Of a stretch of 6,208 nt of DNA, positions 1-5,267 are shown piece by piece (the stretch's first letter is position 1; every line of letters begins with the position of its first letter). Source of the stretch: Desulfobacteraceae bacterium (GTDB lineage: Bacteria; Desulfobacterota; DSM-4660; Desulfatiglandales; Desulfatiglandaceae); NCBI GenBank assembly GCA_030642205.1, contig DAOWOF010000147.1:1-6208 (forward strand), in the 5' to 3' direction. The position numbers and the translations under genes are program-made. The notes beneath the pieces were generated by a model that did not search any database, was not told the origin of the DNA, and saw only the letters and a program-made list of their open reading frames with translations.

Positions 1-94
1 ACGATGCCAGATCATAGGCTGGCAGATCTTTTAATGATCCTAAATACCGGCCAATTGGAGTACGGACAGCGCTTATAATAACAGCTTCTTTCAA
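1..94 (-). CDS. Thiolase (acetyl-CoA acyltransferase family), N-terminal fragment
   Basis: Reading the minus strand from base 94 gives 31 codons that begin TTG-AAA-GAA and translate to MKEAVIISAVRTPIGRYLGS followed by LKDLPAYDLAS. This is the typical thiolase N terminus (EAVIVSAVRTPIGxxxGSL). The gene runs off the left edge, so the active-site cysteine and the C-terminal His/Cys motifs are not visible. The TTG start is supported by AGGAGG (100-105 on the opposite strand) five bases upstream and by the exact match to where thiolases normally begin. Family knowledge: thiolases cleave 3-ketoacyl-CoA in beta-oxidation or condense two acetyl-CoA; which of these applies cannot be told from the fragment. 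It lies 130 bases downstream of the acyl-CoA dehydrogenase on the same strand, so co-transcription in a beta-oxidation-type unit is likely. The fragment is too short for the usual ORF length cut-offs. Confidence 0.9.
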   Translation of the reverse strand, partial: MKEAVIISAVRTPIGRYLGSLKDLPAYDLAS

Positions 95-169
95 TTTTGC
101 CTCCTAATTGCTATCTATAGAACTTCAGGTAAATAATTTCATTGCCTTATCGATCGTAAACTTTGACAA

Positions 170-183
170 AAAACCCTGGTTTT
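170..183 (-). terminator. Weak hairpin with T-run between dehydrogenase and thiolase
   Basis: AAAACC (170-175) and GGTTTT (178-183) are inverted. Read on the minus strand the small stem is followed by a run of T. The stem is short and AT-rich and needs a 4-base loop, so at most it is an attenuator between the two genes. The rest of the 130-base gap shows nothing recognisable. Confidence 0.2.
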
Positions 184-224
184 CGTTCAAACTACTAGTC
201 AGGATGGATATATTATTATTTGTC

Positions 225-1379
225 CTAATTTCTAAGAAGATCCCTGGCAATCAACATTCGCTGAATTTCACTGGTGCCTTCAAAAATCCGATATAGACGC
301 AGATCACGGTAATACATTTCAATGGGAAGGTCTTTCATATAACCCATGCCTCCATGGATCTGCAGCGCTTTATCGACTACCCTGCATGCCATTTCTGTGC
401 AATACAGCTTAACCATAGAAGCCTCCCTTGTAATTTTTTTGCCCTGATCTCTTAAACAGGCGGCATGGTACAGGATTTGTCGTGAAGCATAAATCTCGGT
501 AGCCATATCGGCCAACATGGCCTGAATCATCTGGAATTCTCCAATTGGTTTGCCGAACTGAACTCTTTCTTTGGCGTAAAAAACTGACATCTCAAGCAGA
601 CGTTCAGCAGCCCCAAGAGCGCTGGCCCCCATTGTCAACCTGCCTTTATCCAGGACACGCATTGCGGTCTTGAAACCATGACCGATCATGGGGTCTCCGC
701 CAATAATATTTTCTTTGGGAACCATGCAATTATCAAAAATCAATTCTGCTGTATGCGAACCCCTGATGCCCATTTTCTTTTCAACTGTTCCCAGAGAAAA
801 GCCTGGCATTCCTTTTTCAATTATAAACGCTGAAATACCTCCACGACTTCCTTTTTCCTTATCTGTCAGTACCATGGTTGTAAAGACGTGTGCGCAATCG
901 GCATTGGTAATAAAATGCTTTTTGCCATTTATAATCCAATGGTCGCCCTTAAGCTCAGCAATGGTTTTGATGTTTGCGGCATCAGAGCCTGCTTCCGGCT
1001 CTGTCAGCGCGAAGGCCGCTGACCATTCTCCACTGGCAATCCTGGGAAGATATTTTTGTTTTTGTTCTTCTGTTCCATCCATATAGATACCCATGGAACC
1101 GATTCCGTTACTGGTTCCAATGCGGGAACGAAAACAGGCATTGGTCTTTGAAAGCTCCTCATAGATCAGGACTTCTCCGAAGGTATTAAGTCCCAAGCCT
1201 CCATATTCTTCCGGGATGGGGATGCCAAAAAGGCCTAGATCCCGCATTTTTTGAACAATTTCCTCCGGGATTTCGCCTTCTTCCTCTACCTTTCTTGCAA
1301 TTGGTTCCAAATCTTTTTCAACAAATTTTTTGATTGTTGCCTGAATCATCTTGATTTCTTCAGGGATATTAAAATCCAT
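225..1379 (-). CDS. Acyl-CoA dehydrogenase, FAD-dependent
   Basis: This 384-residue protein has the normal length for a soluble short/medium-chain-type acyl-CoA dehydrogenase, which makes the alpha-beta double bond of acyl-CoA and passes electrons to electron-transfer flavoprotein. Visible in order: helical N-terminal domain (about 1-115) with GLFGIPIPEEYGGLGL at 49-64; the FAD/substrate motif FALTEPEAGSDA at 123-134; middle beta domain to about 228; and C-terminal helical domain with the FAD-contacting ERVQFGKPI at 271-279 and IHGGMGY at 341-347. RIFEGTSEIQR at 364-374 places the catalytic base at Glu367, the position used by medium- and short-chain enzymes. No key residue is missing. The ATG start has AGAGGA (1388-1393, opposite strand) eight bases upstream. 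It is the first visible gene of a minus-strand pair with the thiolase. Substrate chain length, or a branched or cyclic substrate, cannot be decided from sequence alone; no ETF genes are in the window. Confidence 0.95.
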   Translation of the reverse strand: MDFNIPEEIKMIQATIKKFVEKDLEPIARKVEEEGEIPEEIVQKMRDLGLFGIPIPEEYGGLGLNTFGEVLIYEELSKTNACFRSRIGTSNGIGSMGIYMDGTEEQKQKYLPRIASGEWSAAFALTEPEAGSDAANIKTIAELKGDHWIINGKKHFITNADCAHVFTTMVLTDKEKGSRGGISAFIIEKGMPGFSLGTVEKKMGIRGSHTAELIFDNCMVPKENIIGGDPMIGHGFKTAMRVLDKGRLTMGASALGAAERLLEMSVFYAKERVQFGKPIGEFQMIQAMLADMATEIYASRQILYHAACLRDQGKKITREASMVKLYCTEMACRVVDKALQIHGGMGYMKDLPIEMYYRDLRLYRIFEGTSEIQRMLIARDLLRN

Positions 1380-1425
1380 GTTTTCAATCCTCTTTAGTTT
1401 GTGTATGAATGGAAAAATCTATTCA

Positions 1426-1453
1426 CATATAAGGCAAGGTGTAATCTTTGCAA
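1426..1453 (-). promoter_or_regulatory. Candidate promoter of the acyl-CoA dehydrogenase
   Basis: On the minus strand TTGCAA (1448-1453) is followed after 16 bases by TATATG (1426-1431). This would start transcription near 1419 and leave a leader of about 40 bases. Both boxes are partial matches to the sigma-70 consensus, so the call is tentative. Confidence 0.25.
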
Positions 1454-1478
1454 CTATTCGGCGAATATCCACCGCAGC

Positions 1479-1495
1479 GCTAATCTGAAATTAGC
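1479..1495. repeat. Small inverted repeat GCTAAT/ATTAGC
   Basis: A perfect 6-bp stem (1479-1484 with 1490-1495) closes a 5-base CTGAA loop. There is no T-tract after it on either strand, so it is not a standard terminator. Its role is unknown. Confidence 0.4.
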
Positions 1496-1570
1496 ATCTT
1501 TGAAATAGGTGAATGGTTACTAATCTTTTTGCGAAACGTTTTCTTCCCGATTTCTGCGTTGTTCAGACTC

Positions 1571-1620
1571 GCAATAAGCAGGATGGCGAGCCTTCACGCC
1601 TTGCTCTTGATGCTTATTAC
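1571..1620. repeat. Imperfect inverted repeat around AATAAGCA
   Basis: GCAATAAGCA (1571-1580) is mirrored by TGCTTATTAC (1611-1620), giving 9 of 10 pairs. Inside lies a second partial stem, GAGC (1588-1591) with GCTC (about 1602-1606). The G+C-richer body and nested symmetry resemble a dispersed REP- or MITE-like intergenic repeat, but only one copy is present in this window. Confidence 0.45.
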
Positions 1621-1654
1621 TCACCGAAAAAACTCGATTTATAACCTTCCGAGG

Positions 1655-1668
1655 CATGACCAGTCATG
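1655..1668. repeat. Perfect 6-bp-arm palindrome CATGAC-CA-GTCATG
   Basis: The arms 1655-1660 and 1663-1668 are perfect with a 2-base centre. The size and symmetry suit a dimeric regulator site or the end of the repeat element to its left. No promoter box is placed tightly enough against it to choose. Confidence 0.35.
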
Positions 1669-1794
1669 AAATTATTAAATATGAGCCTTATACAAATGGA
1701 AAAATCAGCAGTTTTTGACAAGATATAAATTTTATTATGGTATTATTATTAGTGTATTGTAAAATATGGATATTTATGTTCTACAAATACTCAT

Positions 1795-1800
1795 TATAAT
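1795..1800 (+). promoter_or_regulatory. Candidate -10 box (TATAAT) for the hypothetical gene
   Basis: A perfect TATAAT lies 17 bases before the GGAGGG ribosome site, so transcription would begin near 1807 and give a leader of about 24 bases. No good -35 box is at the right distance. A consensus TTGACA at 1715-1720 is too far upstream to pair with it and has no well-spaced -10 of its own. Confidence 0.3.
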
Positions 1801-1830
1801 TTGTCAAAGAATTTTTTGGAGGGTGTTATT

Positions 1831-2262
1831 GTGTTTACTAATAATGAAGAACAAAATGCAATGTTGAAACTACTTGAAGAATGGACCACTGATCCGGAAA
1901 ATATAAAAGAGATCTTTATTGCTATCAAAGACTATGTCATGGCCAAAAAAATGATAAGGTCACGTTTTATATCGCGGCCGGGGATATCTTATTCCCTGAG
2001 AGCTGTGCTGGAAAAACAGGATAAAGATACAAGACCTCTATTTGTTATGGCCGATATTATTGATGATGATCCTTCTGATCGTTGGTTATCAGTCTGCTTT
2101 TATGGCGATATGATTTCTGATCCGGATGAATTGGGAGATCTGGTCCCGGGAGGACTTTTGGGCGAAGACGGGCATTGTTTTGATTTCTATGAGAATGATA
2201 AAAAAATGTTGGATTACATAAAAGCCAGAATTGATGAGGCTTATAATACGATGGCATCGTAA
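1831..2262 (+). CDS. Hypothetical acidic protein, 143 residues
   Basis: I do not recognise this family. The start is set at GTG 1831 because GGAGGG (1818-1823) sits seven bases before it; the in-frame TTG at 1801 would lie next to a TATAAT box and lacks a ribosome site. The protein opens with a helical stretch (about 6-44, EEQNAMLKLLEEW onward), then SRPGISYSLRA at 48-58, a strand-like LFVMADIIDDDP at 70-81, WLSVCFYGDMI at 85-95, a Gly/Pro-rich LVPGGLLGEDGHCFDFY at 104-120 and a C-terminal helix. It is strongly acidic, with no signal peptide or membrane segment, so it is probably cytoplasmic. The alternation of helix and hydrophobic strands suggests a small alpha/beta domain. It is monocistronic and converges on the amidohydrolase with a 58-base gap. 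It is clearly a real gene by its ribosome site and protein-like composition; its function is unknown. Confidence 0.8.
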   Translation: MFTNNEEQNAMLKLLEEWTTDPENIKEIFIAIKDYVMAKKMIRSRFISRPGISYSLRAVLEKQDKDTRPLFVMADIIDDDPSDRWLSVCFYGDMISDPDELGDLVPGGLLGEDGHCFDFYENDKKMLDYIKARIDEAYNTMAS

Positions 2263-2279
2263 TACAATTTCCTTATTAC
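2259..2279 (+). terminator. Weak AT-rich hairpin at the convergent gene ends
   Basis: GTAATA (2259-2264) and TATTAC (2274-2279) form a perfect 6-bp stem with a 9-base loop overlapping the stop codon of the hypothetical gene. A second tiny stem, AGCA/TGCT with an internal T-run, follows at about 2288-2302. Neither is a strong intrinsic terminator, although this 58-base convergent gap is where one would be expected. Confidence 0.25.
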
Positions 2280-2320
2280 AACCTTATAGCAGCTTTTTTG
2301 CTTTTGTGGACGGACGCTCC

Positions 2321-3691
2321 CTATGCCCTAATTATTTTGCCGCCAAGTTCCCTTGCTTTTTCCATAATTTGAGCAGAATCGAGAGTCATAAAGCGTCTGT
2401 CCTTCATAAGTATTTTGCCATTTACAATAACATCTTTTACATCGGAGCCATTGGCAGAGTAGACCAAAATGGAGGCTGGATCATACATGGGACATAAATG
2501 AGGGCTATTGAGATCAATTACTATGATATCAGCCTGTTTACCCTTTTCAATGCTTCCAATCTGATCTTGCAGCCCTAAAATGCCAGCACCCCAAATAGTA
2601 GCCATTTCCAGGACATTTTTTGCAGTCAGGCCAACAGGATCAAGTTCCGCGACCTTGCTTAATTTAGCAGCACTGTCCATTTCCTGAAACATATCCAGAT
2701 TATTATTGGAGGAACATCCGTCTGTGCCCAATCCTGGCTGCAGCCCGATGCGAATCATTTCAGAGATCCTCGCAATGCCACAGCCCAGTTTCATATTACT
2801 TTCAGGCACATGAACAATCTTGACATCCCTTTGTTTAAGACAGTTAATTTCATTTTTATCCAGATAGATAGAATGCGCTGCGATTAAATTCTGATCCAAA
2901 ATGCCAAGTTCATCCAGATAAAAGACCGGCCTTTGGCCAGATTTAGCCATTATTTCATCTACTTCTTCTTTGGTTTCAGAAAGATGGATTTGAAGGGGAA
3001 CATCAAACTCGAGGGATATCTCCCAGGCGCCTTGTAGCGTCGATCCACTACAAGTAAGCGCGCTGTGGCAAAAAATACCAGGGCGGATTAGTTTGGAAAG
3101 ACCGGAATATCGTTCAATAAAATTCCTGGCATGTATAAGATTTTTTCTGGGATCATCAACTCCGGGGGCCGCAAAATCAATGACACCTTGCGAGAGCAAT
3201 GATCTGAGTCCCGCCTTTTGCACGGCTTTTAAGGTGGCCTCTTCAAAAAAATAGCCATCAGCAAAGCAGGTGACGCCGGAAGCAATTAACTCGAGGCATC
3301 CTAGCAAAGAACCCCAATAAACTGTCTCCGGATTAAGGACTTTGGCCTCCAAAGGAAATATTTTTTCAAAAAGCCATTCCCTGAGTGGCAGATCATCAGC
3401 AAAACCCCGAAAAAGGGTCATGGCAAGATGTGTATGGCAGTTTATTATTCCAGGCATAATAATGGCATCTTTGGCATCAATAATTTCTGTCCCTGCTTCA
3501 GGCCGATCGTACCAATGGTCGTCAGCGTCAAGAATATCTGTTATTTTTCCATCGGAGATTAGCACCTTAGCATCATGAAGCGGAGATTGGCCTTGAACCA
3601 TAGTCAAAACTGTTCCGCCTTTAATTATAAGATCAGGCCTGAATTCCCCTCTATTATTCTGTGATTCCATCTCTCTTCCAGATACCTCCAT
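2321..3691 (-). CDS. mtaD: MTA/SAH deaminase-type amidohydrolase
   Basis: This is a metal-dependent amidohydrolase whose motifs match 5'-methylthioadenosine/S-adenosylhomocysteine deaminase, which converts the adenine of MTA or SAH to hypoxanthine and releases ammonia in purine/methionine salvage. Numbering from ATG 3691 (456 residues): N-terminal beta segment DLIIKGGTVLTM at 20-31; metal ligands His86 and His88 in PGIINCHTHLAM; His209 in FCHSALTCS; metal His236 and catalytic Glu239 in IHLSETKEEV; AHSIYL with His273; VPESNMKLGCG at 295-305; and GTDGCSSNNNLDMF with metal Asp324. The C-terminal GSIEKGKQADIIVID closes the composite beta domain. Start choice: GTG 3715 has no ribosome site; ATG 3691 has AGGA eight bases upstream; ATG 3670 (449 residues) is closer to the usual family N terminus but its GGAGGT is 14 bases away. 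The related chlorohydrolase/guanine-deaminase branch cannot be fully excluded. It stands alone, between a convergent and a divergent gene. Confidence 0.88.
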   Translation of the reverse strand: MEVSGREMESQNNRGEFRPDLIIKGGTVLTMVQGQSPLHDAKVLISDGKITDILDADDHWYDRPEAGTEIIDAKDAIIMPGIINCHTHLAMTLFRGFADDLPLREWLFEKIFPLEAKVLNPETVYWGSLLGCLELIASGVTCFADGYFFEEATLKAVQKAGLRSLLSQGVIDFAAPGVDDPRKNLIHARNFIERYSGLSKLIRPGIFCHSALTCSGSTLQGAWEISLEFDVPLQIHLSETKEEVDEIMAKSGQRPVFYLDELGILDQNLIAAHSIYLDKNEINCLKQRDVKIVHVPESNMKLGCGIARISEMIRIGLQPGLGTDGCSSNNNLDMFQEMDSAAKLSKVAELDPVGLTAKNVLEMATIWGAGILGLQDQIGSIEKGKQADIIVIDLNSPHLCPMYDPASILVYSANGSDVKDVIVNGKILMKDRRFMTLDSAQIMEKARELGGKIIRA

Positions 3692-3779
3692 GCATCCTGT
3701 CCTGAGTATGCCCACAACATGTGATCAAAATGGCTGGGTTCCATAAATTACCATAAACAATTTACTATTGTAAAGCAGG

Positions 3780-3875
3780 CCCCATATCAAGACTGATTTT
3801 TAGTCTTTTTATTGCAAATCGAATACCTTGAGATAACTGTCATTATCCCAAGGTATTTGATTTGCAAATATGGGG
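3780..3875. other. Structured element with potential three-way junction
   Basis: Three nested or adjacent stems can be paired without overlap. CCCCATAT (3780-3787) pairs perfectly with ATATGGGG (3868-3875). Inside it AAGACT (3789-3794) pairs with AGTCTT (3802-3807) over a 7-base loop, and a 25-bp stem (3812-3836 with 3843-3867) closes a 6-base loop. The large stem abuts the closing stem with no unpaired base on the 3' side, as in a coaxially stacked junction. The element lies just upstream of the predicted promoter of the KfrA-like gene, so that promoter does not transcribe it. It could be in the leader of the amidohydrolase if that promoter lies to its right, or act as DNA. I know no riboswitch or RNA family matching it. 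Confidence 0.5.
3812..3867. repeat. Near-perfect 25-bp inverted repeat, 6-base loop
   Basis: The left arm 3812-3836 begins TTGCAAATCG and ends GAGATAA. The right arm 3843-3867 is its reverse complement except at two positions (3821/3858 and 3831/3848); in RNA one of the two becomes a G-U wobble on either strand. The loop is CTGTCA (3837-3842). No T-run follows either arm, so it is not a typical intrinsic terminator, and it lies between divergent genes where none is needed. Candidates are a dispersed palindromic repeat, a cruciform-forming site, or a binding site for the adjacent DNA-binding protein. Confidence 0.7.
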
Positions 3876-3883
3876 TATTTTAT

Positions 3884-3912
3884 TTGTAATTTACCATAAT
3901 ATAATGTATTAT
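3884..3912 (+). promoter_or_regulatory. Likely promoter of the KfrA-like gene
   Basis: TTGTAA (3884-3889) and TATTAT (3907-3912) are separated by exactly 17 bases and match the sigma-70 consensus at 4 and 5 of 6 positions. Transcription would start near 3919, about 28 bases before the ATG. An overlapping perfect TATAAT (3900-3905) lacks a good -35 box. The -10 box is inside the palindrome described next. Confidence 0.45.
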
Positions 3913-3925
3913 GTATTACATTATA
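3900..3925. promoter_or_regulatory. Palindromic operator candidate over the -10 region
   Basis: TATAATGTA (3900-3908) and TACATTATA (3917-3925) are perfect 9-bp arms with an 8-base centre. The palindrome covers the predicted -10 box and start point of the KfrA-like gene, the classical place for a repressor. Plasmid KfrA proteins are known to repress their own promoter, so this is the best candidate for its autoregulatory site; that assignment is inference. Confidence 0.45.
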
Positions 3926-3946
3926 AATTTCAGGAGATTAATACCT

Positions 3947-5014
3947 ATGCCACGAGAATCATCAGTTAGCTATCAGGAAGTTGATTTTGTTGCCAAAACC
4001 ATTGAGGCAGAAGGCTCTTATCCTTCTGTAGATGCTGTCTATGGCCGCATTGGCCAGGGTCGTGTAAAGATTTCTGAACTTTTGCGGCAAAGGCGTATTA
4101 ACAAAAAAGAGCAGGAGGATAGGGCCTCCTCTAGTTTTTCACCTCTTCTTGTTGATACGGTTAAGGCATTGCAGAATGCCCTGCAAACAGAAGCTGATCA
4201 AAAAATCCATAAGATTAAGGAAGATACGGAAAGGATATTGGAAGAAAAACAGGTTGATATTAAAACCCTGGAGTCAAAATTAAAAACTATTAAGGCTGAA
4301 CTTACTAAAACCAGAGATCATCTAAAGCAGATTCTTGATGCAAATGAACAACTTACCCGCCAAGTACACGATGCGGGTTTCAAAATAACCAAGCTGACAG
4401 AAAAAACAGAAGGCTTAAAACATCGGCTTAATGACCAGAATCTTTTAAATGTAGAGCTCAAAGAACATCTTGATAATATGCACAGGGAAAGCACTCTTAA
4501 AGATCAATACCATAACGAAGAAAAACTTCGCCTGACAAAGGAACATAAACTTGCAATTCAATCACTGCAAAAGCAGCAGATGACAGATCTTGAAAGTCAA
4601 AAACAATCACATAATATACATCTAACCCAGTTAGAAAAATACTGGAAAGAGCAATGCTCCAATATACAGAATCATGCAGAAAATGAGATAAAAGAGCTAA
4701 AAGAGGCTAATTTGTTACAGCAAAGAGAAGAGCGAGACATTAGAGATCTTTTAAGATCCACCCAAACGGAGCTTCGTCTCATTGAAAAGCAACAAGGCAG
4801 CCTGGAGACATCTTTAAAAAAGGCTAAGAGAGATAAAAGATCATTGCATACAGAATATCAGAAACTAATTGCAGAAAACAGTCTGATTCGTTCCTCCCTT
4901 GAACAAGCGCAGCAGCAACTGCGTCACGAGGAACAGATAGGACAAATAGCAGACTCGCTTCTAGCTCTTAAAGAATCAGTCGTCCGCACTTCCGGAAAGA
5001 AGCCCCTGGTTTAA
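3947..5014 (+). CDS. KfrA-like DNA-binding coiled-coil protein
   Basis: This 355-residue protein starts at ATG 3947, with AGGAG (3932-3936) ten bases upstream; an in-frame ATG at 3911 falls inside the promoter palindrome and is rejected. Residues about 8-50 fit the KfrA_N pattern: an alpha-helix (YQEVDFVAKTIEAEG), a Pro-Ser-Val turn (YPSVDAVYGRIGQG) and a recognition-like helix (VKISELLRQRRINK). From about 75 to 345 the chain is almost continuous charged heptad-type coiled coil, rich in Glu, Lys and Gln and almost free of proline, with a short basic tail. Family knowledge: KfrA from IncP plasmids binds DNA as an oligomer, represses its own gene and forms filament-like assemblies aiding plasmid stability. 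Here there are no par, rep or tra genes nearby, so this is probably a chromosomal relative with an unknown target. No membrane segment is seen, so it is probably cytoplasmic and nucleoid-associated. It appears monocistronic, divergent from the amidohydrolase and 253 bases from the crotonase. Confidence 0.82.
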   Translation: MPRESSVSYQEVDFVAKTIEAEGSYPSVDAVYGRIGQGRVKISELLRQRRINKKEQEDRASSSFSPLLVDTVKALQNALQTEADQKIHKIKEDTERILEEKQVDIKTLESKLKTIKAELTKTRDHLKQILDANEQLTRQVHDAGFKITKLTEKTEGLKHRLNDQNLLNVELKEHLDNMHRESTLKDQYHNEEKLRLTKEHKLAIQSLQKQQMTDLESQKQSHNIHLTQLEKYWKEQCSNIQNHAENEIKELKEANLLQQREERDIRDLLRSTQTELRLIEKQQGSLETSLKKAKRDKRSLHTEYQKLIAENSLIRSSLEQAQQQLRHEEQIGQIADSLLALKESVVRTSGKKPLV

Positions 5015-5102
5015 TCTTGCTTTGAGGGTATAAACAAGACTGGAGTTATTGCCTTCCAAAGAAAAAATGGAAAATGATGAGATTTTCTTTTACTTTTTAT
5101 TG

Positions 5103-5115
5103 TGCCTGCCAGGCA
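5103..5115. repeat. 13-base palindrome TGCCTG-C-CAGGCA
   Basis: Perfect 6-bp arms around a single C are found about 90 bases after the KfrA-like gene. The loop is too small for a terminator, so it looks more like a protein-binding site. No function is assigned. Confidence 0.3.
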
Positions 5116-5169
5116 TGGGAGAAAAATTGTATGGCTAATTATACTAAACCGGGATGCACTCATACTACC

Positions 5170-5185
5170 AAAACTATAGTTTTTT
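5170..5185 (+). repeat. 14-base perfect palindrome AAAACTATAGTTTT just before a promoter
   Basis: AAAACTA (5170-5176) is directly followed by its complement TAGTTTT (5177-5183) and two more T. The T-run makes it resemble a weak terminator for the KfrA-like gene, although it is 155 bases past the stop. It ends only four bases before a TTGACA box, a good position for an activator or repressor of the crotonase gene. Confidence 0.35.
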
Positions 5186-5188
5186 AAA

Positions 5189-5217
5189 TTGACACCCCCA
5201 CCCAGTTAGTTAATTAT
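5189..5217 (+). promoter_or_regulatory. Likely promoter of the crotonase gene
   Basis: A consensus TTGACA (5189-5194) is followed after 17 bases by AATTAT (5212-5217), a 4-of-6 match to the -10 box. Transcription would begin near 5224, leaving a leader of about 44 bases before the ATG at 5268. Confidence 0.4.
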
Positions 5218-5267
5218 TCCTGATAATCCATAATTATTAAATTTTCTTGCAAATAGGAGATATATTA

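Larger units (their letters stand above)
1380..1830. other. 450-base gene-free spacer rich in small inverted repeats
   Basis: I find no convincing coding region on either strand between the divergent dehydrogenase and the hypothetical gene. The spacer holds short inverted repeats at 1455-1467 (TATTCG/CGAATA around one G), 1479-1495, 1571-1620 and 1655-1668, each listed or mentioned separately, and an AT-rich promoter-like tail from 1680. The block from about 1540 to 1670 has higher G+C than the tail and looks like a dispersed intergenic element or a remnant of one, but only a genome-wide search could show copies. Confidence 0.6.
3748..3899. repeat. 9-base direct repeat TTACCATAA flanking the structured spacer
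   Basis: TTACCATAA occurs at 3748-3756 and again at 3891-3899, enclosing 134 bases that contain all the strong hairpins of this spacer. A 9-base duplication is a common target-site length for insertion elements. However, the enclosed ends (ACAATTTAC on the left, ATTACAAAT read inward from the right) are not convincing terminal inverted repeats, and a chance match in AT-rich DNA is possible. Confidence 0.35.

Noticed and set aside
108..296. 62-residue plus-strand frame over the dehydrogenase-thiolase gap
   Set aside because: It overlaps the dehydrogenase C terminus in antisense, has a Phe/Leu/Ile-rich translation and no ribosome site.
688..1189. Plus-strand open frames of 132 and 71 residues opposite the acyl-CoA dehydrogenase
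   Set aside because: They are antisense to a gene with full family motifs, have low-complexity unprotein-like translations and no ribosome sites.
1715..1749. Consensus TTGACA with downstream TATTAT boxes as promoter of the hypothetical gene
   Set aside because: The possible -10 boxes give spacers of 12 or 20 bases, outside the normal range.
1714..1808. TTTGACAA (1714-1721) and TTGTCAAA (1801-1808) as an operator pair
   Set aside because: The 8-base arms are 79 bases apart in very AT-rich DNA, with no further symmetry; probably chance.
2057..2257. 66-residue minus-strand frame inside the hypothetical gene
   Set aside because: It is antisense to a better-supported gene with a strong ribosome site, and its translation has no recognisable motif.
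2231..2497. 88-residue plus-strand frame overlapping the ends of two convergent genes
   Set aside because: It overlaps the amidohydrolase C-terminal codons in antisense and has no ribosome site.
3342..3578. 78-residue plus-strand frame opposite the amidohydrolase
   Set aside because: It is a shadow of the amidohydrolase metal-binding region and has Ser/Ile-rich antisense composition.
3780..3875. Structured element as an attC or integron site, or a known riboswitch
   Set aside because: No integrase, cassette array, core-site motif or known riboswitch consensus is visible, so only the fold itself is reported.
5067..5138. 23-codon frame beginning ATG-GAA-AAT in the spacer after the KfrA-like gene
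   Set aside because: There is no convincing ribosome site and it is too short to judge coding character; the 13-base palindrome inside it is a simpler explanation of the local pattern.
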